DNA from: Alphaproteobacteria bacterium
GTDB lineage: Bacteria > Pseudomonadota > Alphaproteobacteria > Puniceispirillales > Puniceispirillaceae
DNA length: 6,397 bases
Direction: 5' to 3'
Assembly: GCA_022425565.1 (NCBI GenBank)
Contig: JAKMFG010000087.1
Span: 1 to 6,397 of the forward strand
Made by a program: the position numbers and the translations under genes
Notes under the pieces: generated by a model
What the model was told of the DNA's origin: nothing
Databases searched by the model: none
The model's input: only the letters and a program-made list of their open reading frames with translations
In this document: in pieces, positions 5,131 to 6,397 of the stretch
Layout: each line of letters opens with the position of its first letter
Position numbering within the stretch: position 1 is the stretch's first letter

Positions 5131-5526
5131 GTGATTGCCTCTTCAGGAGATAACGTCCTGTCAAGTTTTGACCCAGAGAGCACTCTTGGCGAGCGGATAC
5201 ATAATGCTCGCAAGGAAGCAGGTCTCACCTTGAATTTAGCCTCCCACCTTGCCGGTGTTAAAGCATCGACATTGAGAGACTGGGAACGGGATAGAAGCGA
5301 ACCACGTGTCAACAAGCTTGTGGCTTTGGCGGGCATCTTTGGCGTTAGCCCAACCCATCTTCTGGCCGAAGAAGGCAATTCAAACAATCCGGTTGTCGTT
5401 ACCAAGGGGCGCCATGAAAAGGTAATGGCCTTGTTAAAGGCTGAGATTGCGGACATTGAACAACAGCAAATTGCCTTGACCCAGAGGCTGGGCGAAGTAT
5501 CAAAATTATTGAAGAAGGTTAAGTGA
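5131..5526 (+). CDS. XRE-family transcriptional regulator with C-terminal coiled coil
   Basis: A 131-residue DNA-binding protein. After a disordered start (1-17), a complete lambda-repressor-like helix-turn-helix domain runs from about 19 to 78: LGERIHNARKEAGL (helix 1), NLASHLAG (helix 2), KASTLRDWERDRSEP (recognition helix and following turn, 44-58), then NKLVALAGIFGVSPTHLL. A short linker (80-93) leads to a charged heptad-like helix (about 94-130) that is probably a dimerising coiled coil. I recall similar alphaproteobacterial regulators with 'LR.WE.D.SEPR.NKL..LAG...VS...LL' and a coiled-coil tail; their targets are not known to me. The GTG start has AAGGA (5119-5123) 7 nt upstream. It is divergent from cspA and followed by the secreted-protein gene 195 nt on, so either neighbour or its own promoter could be its target. 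Confidence 0.9.
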   Translation: MIASSGDNVLSSFDPESTLGERIHNARKEAGLTLNLASHLAGVKASTLRDWERDRSEPRVNKLVALAGIFGVSPTHLLAEEGNSNNPVVVTKGRHEKVMALLKAEIADIEQQQIALTQRLGEVSKLLKKVK

Positions 5527-5552
5527 ATCCAGTTTGTTGAATCCAGTTTGTT
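5524..5552 (+). repeat. 14-bp perfect tandem repeat at the XRE stop codon
   Basis: TGAATCCAGTTTGT occurs twice head to tail (5524-5537 and 5538-5551), plus one further base of the unit. The first TGA is the XRE stop codon. This looks like a recent slippage duplication, or two operator half-sites. Confidence 0.8.
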
Positions 5553-5622
5553 CAGGGCGGTTTGGATGAGGCATGAACCCATCTGGGCACAGATAGGTCA
5601 AGAACCGGCATCCCCATCACAT

Positions 5623-5654
5623 CCTGTGCTCACAGGCTGTAATCGAGCTATTAT
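5623..5654 (+). promoter_or_regulatory. Candidate promoter with operator-like dyad
   Basis: CCTGTG-CT-CACAGG (5623-5636) is a perfect dyad with 6-bp arms. TATTAT (5649-5654), a 5-of-6 match to the -10 consensus, follows where the dyad would cover the -35 position; no good -35 is present. The start would fall near 5661, giving a leader of about 60 nt before ATG 5722. The arrangement suits a protein-controlled promoter for the secreted-protein gene, possibly by the adjacent XRE regulator. The binding protein is unknown. Confidence 0.4.
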
Positions 5655-5680
5655 TGTTGCTTCGATGAAGCTGTCGGTAG

Positions 5681-5699
5681 AGCATTTCAGCATTTCAGC
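5681..5699 (+). repeat. 8-bp tandem repeat
   Basis: AGCATTTC is repeated twice plus AGC just upstream of the secreted-protein gene, within its likely leader. No function is visible; slippage is the simplest explanation. Confidence 0.5.
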
Positions 5700-5721
5700 G
5701 CGCAAATGGGAGTTAAAGCCA

Positions 5722-6069
5722 ATGGCAAGAATCAGATTATCGCGACACATTTTACTGGCCCTGTTTGCATTAACATTGCCATCTGTGGCTTCTGCCCAAG
5801 TTGAAGTTTCAAGTGCGCAATGGACCAGTGCAAAGACGTTCAAGTTTTGTAACGAAGGTAATTGCGAGACATTCAGGGATATCAAACTCAGCAGTGACAC
5901 TATTGCTTTGGGCCAGAACATTTCTGTCATCAACACGCAGAATGGAGAGACGGTCTCCAGTTTCCTAGTGAAGAGCATCAAATATGGTCGGCAGGTGAAA
6001 ATGTGCTGGCTTGGAGACAGCGAAGGTCAGTCGGGAACATACATCACCGTTGGCGGATGCAAGATGTAA
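5722..6069 (+). CDS. Small Sec-exported protein with four cysteines, unknown function
   Basis: I do not recognise this 115-residue protein. A classical signal peptide is clear: basic start MARIRLSRH (1-9), hydrophobic core ILLALFALTLP (10-20) and cleavage site SVASA|QV after residue 25. The mature part is about 90 residues, probably periplasmic or secreted, and looks beta-rich with alternating strands such as NISVINTQ (66-73) and SFLVKSIKYG (80-89). Its four cysteines (C43, C48, C95, C113) could form two disulfides; FCNEGNC forms a small loop. There is no lipobox. I chose the ATG at 5722 because the signal peptide begins there and GGGAG (5708-5712) lies 9 nt upstream; the in-frame ATG at 5665 would put 19 extra residues before it and falls at the presumed transcription start. 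Codon use is lower in GC than in the left half of the window. Confidence 0.75.
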   Translation: MARIRLSRHILLALFALTLPSVASAQVEVSSAQWTSAKTFKFCNEGNCETFRDIKLSSDTIALGQNISVINTQNGETVSSFLVKSIKYGRQVKMCWLGDSEGQSGTYITVGGCKM

Positions 6070-6087
6070 TCAAAACATTGCCAGTTG

Positions 6088-6103
6088 GTTTGCCCCGGCA
6101 AAC
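6088..6103 (+). terminator. Possible weak terminator hairpin
   Basis: GTTTGCC-CC-GGCAAAC forms a compact stem 18 nt after the secreted-protein stop. No U-tract follows, so termination would be weak or factor-assisted. Confidence 0.3.
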
Positions 6104-6311
6104 TCTGCGTTCGCCTGCCGCCCAGTTCATCATCGCCGACTCACCCTGGCTTTCGTCAGTCCGTTCCGGGATTTGCAGATACGCGCCGAAATGCTCCGGC
6201 GTTCCCATGTCTCCCAAAGATGGAAAAAAGTACTGCCATCTTCAGCCGATGAAATCATCCATTCGGCACAGATGAAACCCGGCTGCTTTTTGCAGTCAAC
6301 GCAACGCCTTC

Positions 6312-6333
6312 ATCGAAACAACAACGTTTCGAT
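6312..6333. repeat. 8-bp perfect inverted repeat downstream of the tRNA
   Basis: ATCGAAAC (6312-6319) and GTTTCGAT (6326-6333) flank a 6-nt loop. The repeat lies 33 nt beyond the tRNA 3' end in the tRNA's transcription direction. No U-tract follows on either strand, so it may be a processing or factor-dependent termination structure, or a protein site. Confidence 0.5.
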
Positions 6334-6366
6334 TGCAATGTGTCGGCACATGATGTGATGGGGGGA

Positions 6367-6397
6367 TGGTGCTGGTGGAGAGACTCGAACTCCCAAC
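6367..6397 (-). tRNA. tRNA 3' half, truncated by window end (probably tRNA-Thr)
   Basis: Read on the minus strand, the window end gives GTT, then the T-stem GGGAG, T-loop TTCGAGT, T-stem CTCTC (one G-U), the acceptor 3' strand CACCAGC, discriminator A and an encoded CCA (6369-6367). The matching 5' acceptor strand would be GCTGGTG. The anticodon lies outside the window. GCTG-type acceptor ends with discriminator A and a TTGGGAGTTCGAGTCTCTC T-arm fit alphaproteobacterial tRNA-Thr from memory, but the identity is inferred. Confidence 0.88.

Larger units (their letters stand above)
6070..6366. other. Intergenic region before the tRNA
   Basis: I see no secure gene in these roughly 300 bases. On the minus strand one frame from ATG 6208 to a stop ending at 6044 (54 residues) has high third-position GC and protein-like composition, but its only Shine-Dalgarno is too close to the ATG and its end overlaps the secreted-protein gene. 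It may be a decayed gene fragment. A palindrome CACAT-G-ATGTG lies at 6347-6357, close to the tRNA 3' end. Confidence 0.4.

Noticed and set aside
5271..5285. GAGAGACT-like sequence in the XRE gene as a duplicated tRNA end (att site)
   Set aside because: It shares only about eight bases with the tRNA T-arm and lies inside a conserved helix-turn-helix codon run, so chance explains it.
4995..5582. Minus-strand open frame (195 codons) opposite the XRE regulator
   Set aside because: It covers the helix-turn-helix gene antisense, has no recognisable domain, and the plus-strand domain is certain.
6011..6358. Plus-strand open frame overlapping the end of the secreted-protein gene and running to the tRNA
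   Set aside because: It begins inside another gene without a ribosome site and shows no domain, signal or coding-like composition.

Overview
The window reads as an ordinary chromosomal stretch of an alphaproteobacterium. The evidence is moderate-to-high GC coding DNA on the left, an alphaproteobacterial-style CspA, an XRE regulator of a type I remember from Rhodobacteraceae and relatives, and a tRNA 3' half with CCA encoded in the DNA. I cannot name the genus.

Left part (1-4229): six protein genes, mostly small-molecule enzymes. A predicted cytoplasmic arylsulfotransferase-like beta-propeller (74-1126) is followed 46 nt later by a glutathione S-transferase resembling the LigF beta-etherase class (1173-1961), probably as one operon. 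Next comes a short four-helix membrane protein that looks like a MotA/ExbB-type channel subunit without its cytoplasmic loop (2079-2438). It converges, 9 nt stop to stop, with a minus-strand VOC (glyoxalase-fold) protein that probably starts at TTG 2864. To the right, and divergent from the VOC gene, are an unrecognised 108-residue protein with a ferredoxin-like pattern (3075-3401) and an NAD-type short-chain dehydrogenase (3498-4229). SDR, VOC and LigF-like GST types together suggest processing of an aromatic or reactive carbonyl substrate, but nothing here proves a pathway.

Middle (4230-5130): about 310 bp without a plus-strand gene, then cspA on the minus strand (4540-4746) with a clear intrinsic terminator (4474-4510). 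Upstream of cspA lies about 385 bp of lower-GC DNA containing a hairpin-rich probable cspA leader, spaced TTGAC boxes and a possible 31-codon ORF.

Right part (5131-6397): an XRE-family regulator with a C-terminal coiled coil (5131-5526), then a small Sec-exported protein with four cysteines in its mature part (5722-6069). Between them are a 14-bp tandem repeat and a promoter-like element with a perfect dyad. The window ends inside the 3' half of a minus-strand tRNA, probably tRNA-Thr. This part is visibly richer in A+T than the left part and abuts the tRNA 3' end, as accessory insertions often do, but I see no integrase and no duplicated tRNA end.

I found no CRISPR array, transposon, toxin-antitoxin pair or recognisable defence system. 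The points most worth a second look are the minimal MotA-like protein, the cytoplasmic sulfotransferase plus LigF-like GST operon, and the regulator/secreted-protein pair with its candidate cis sites.
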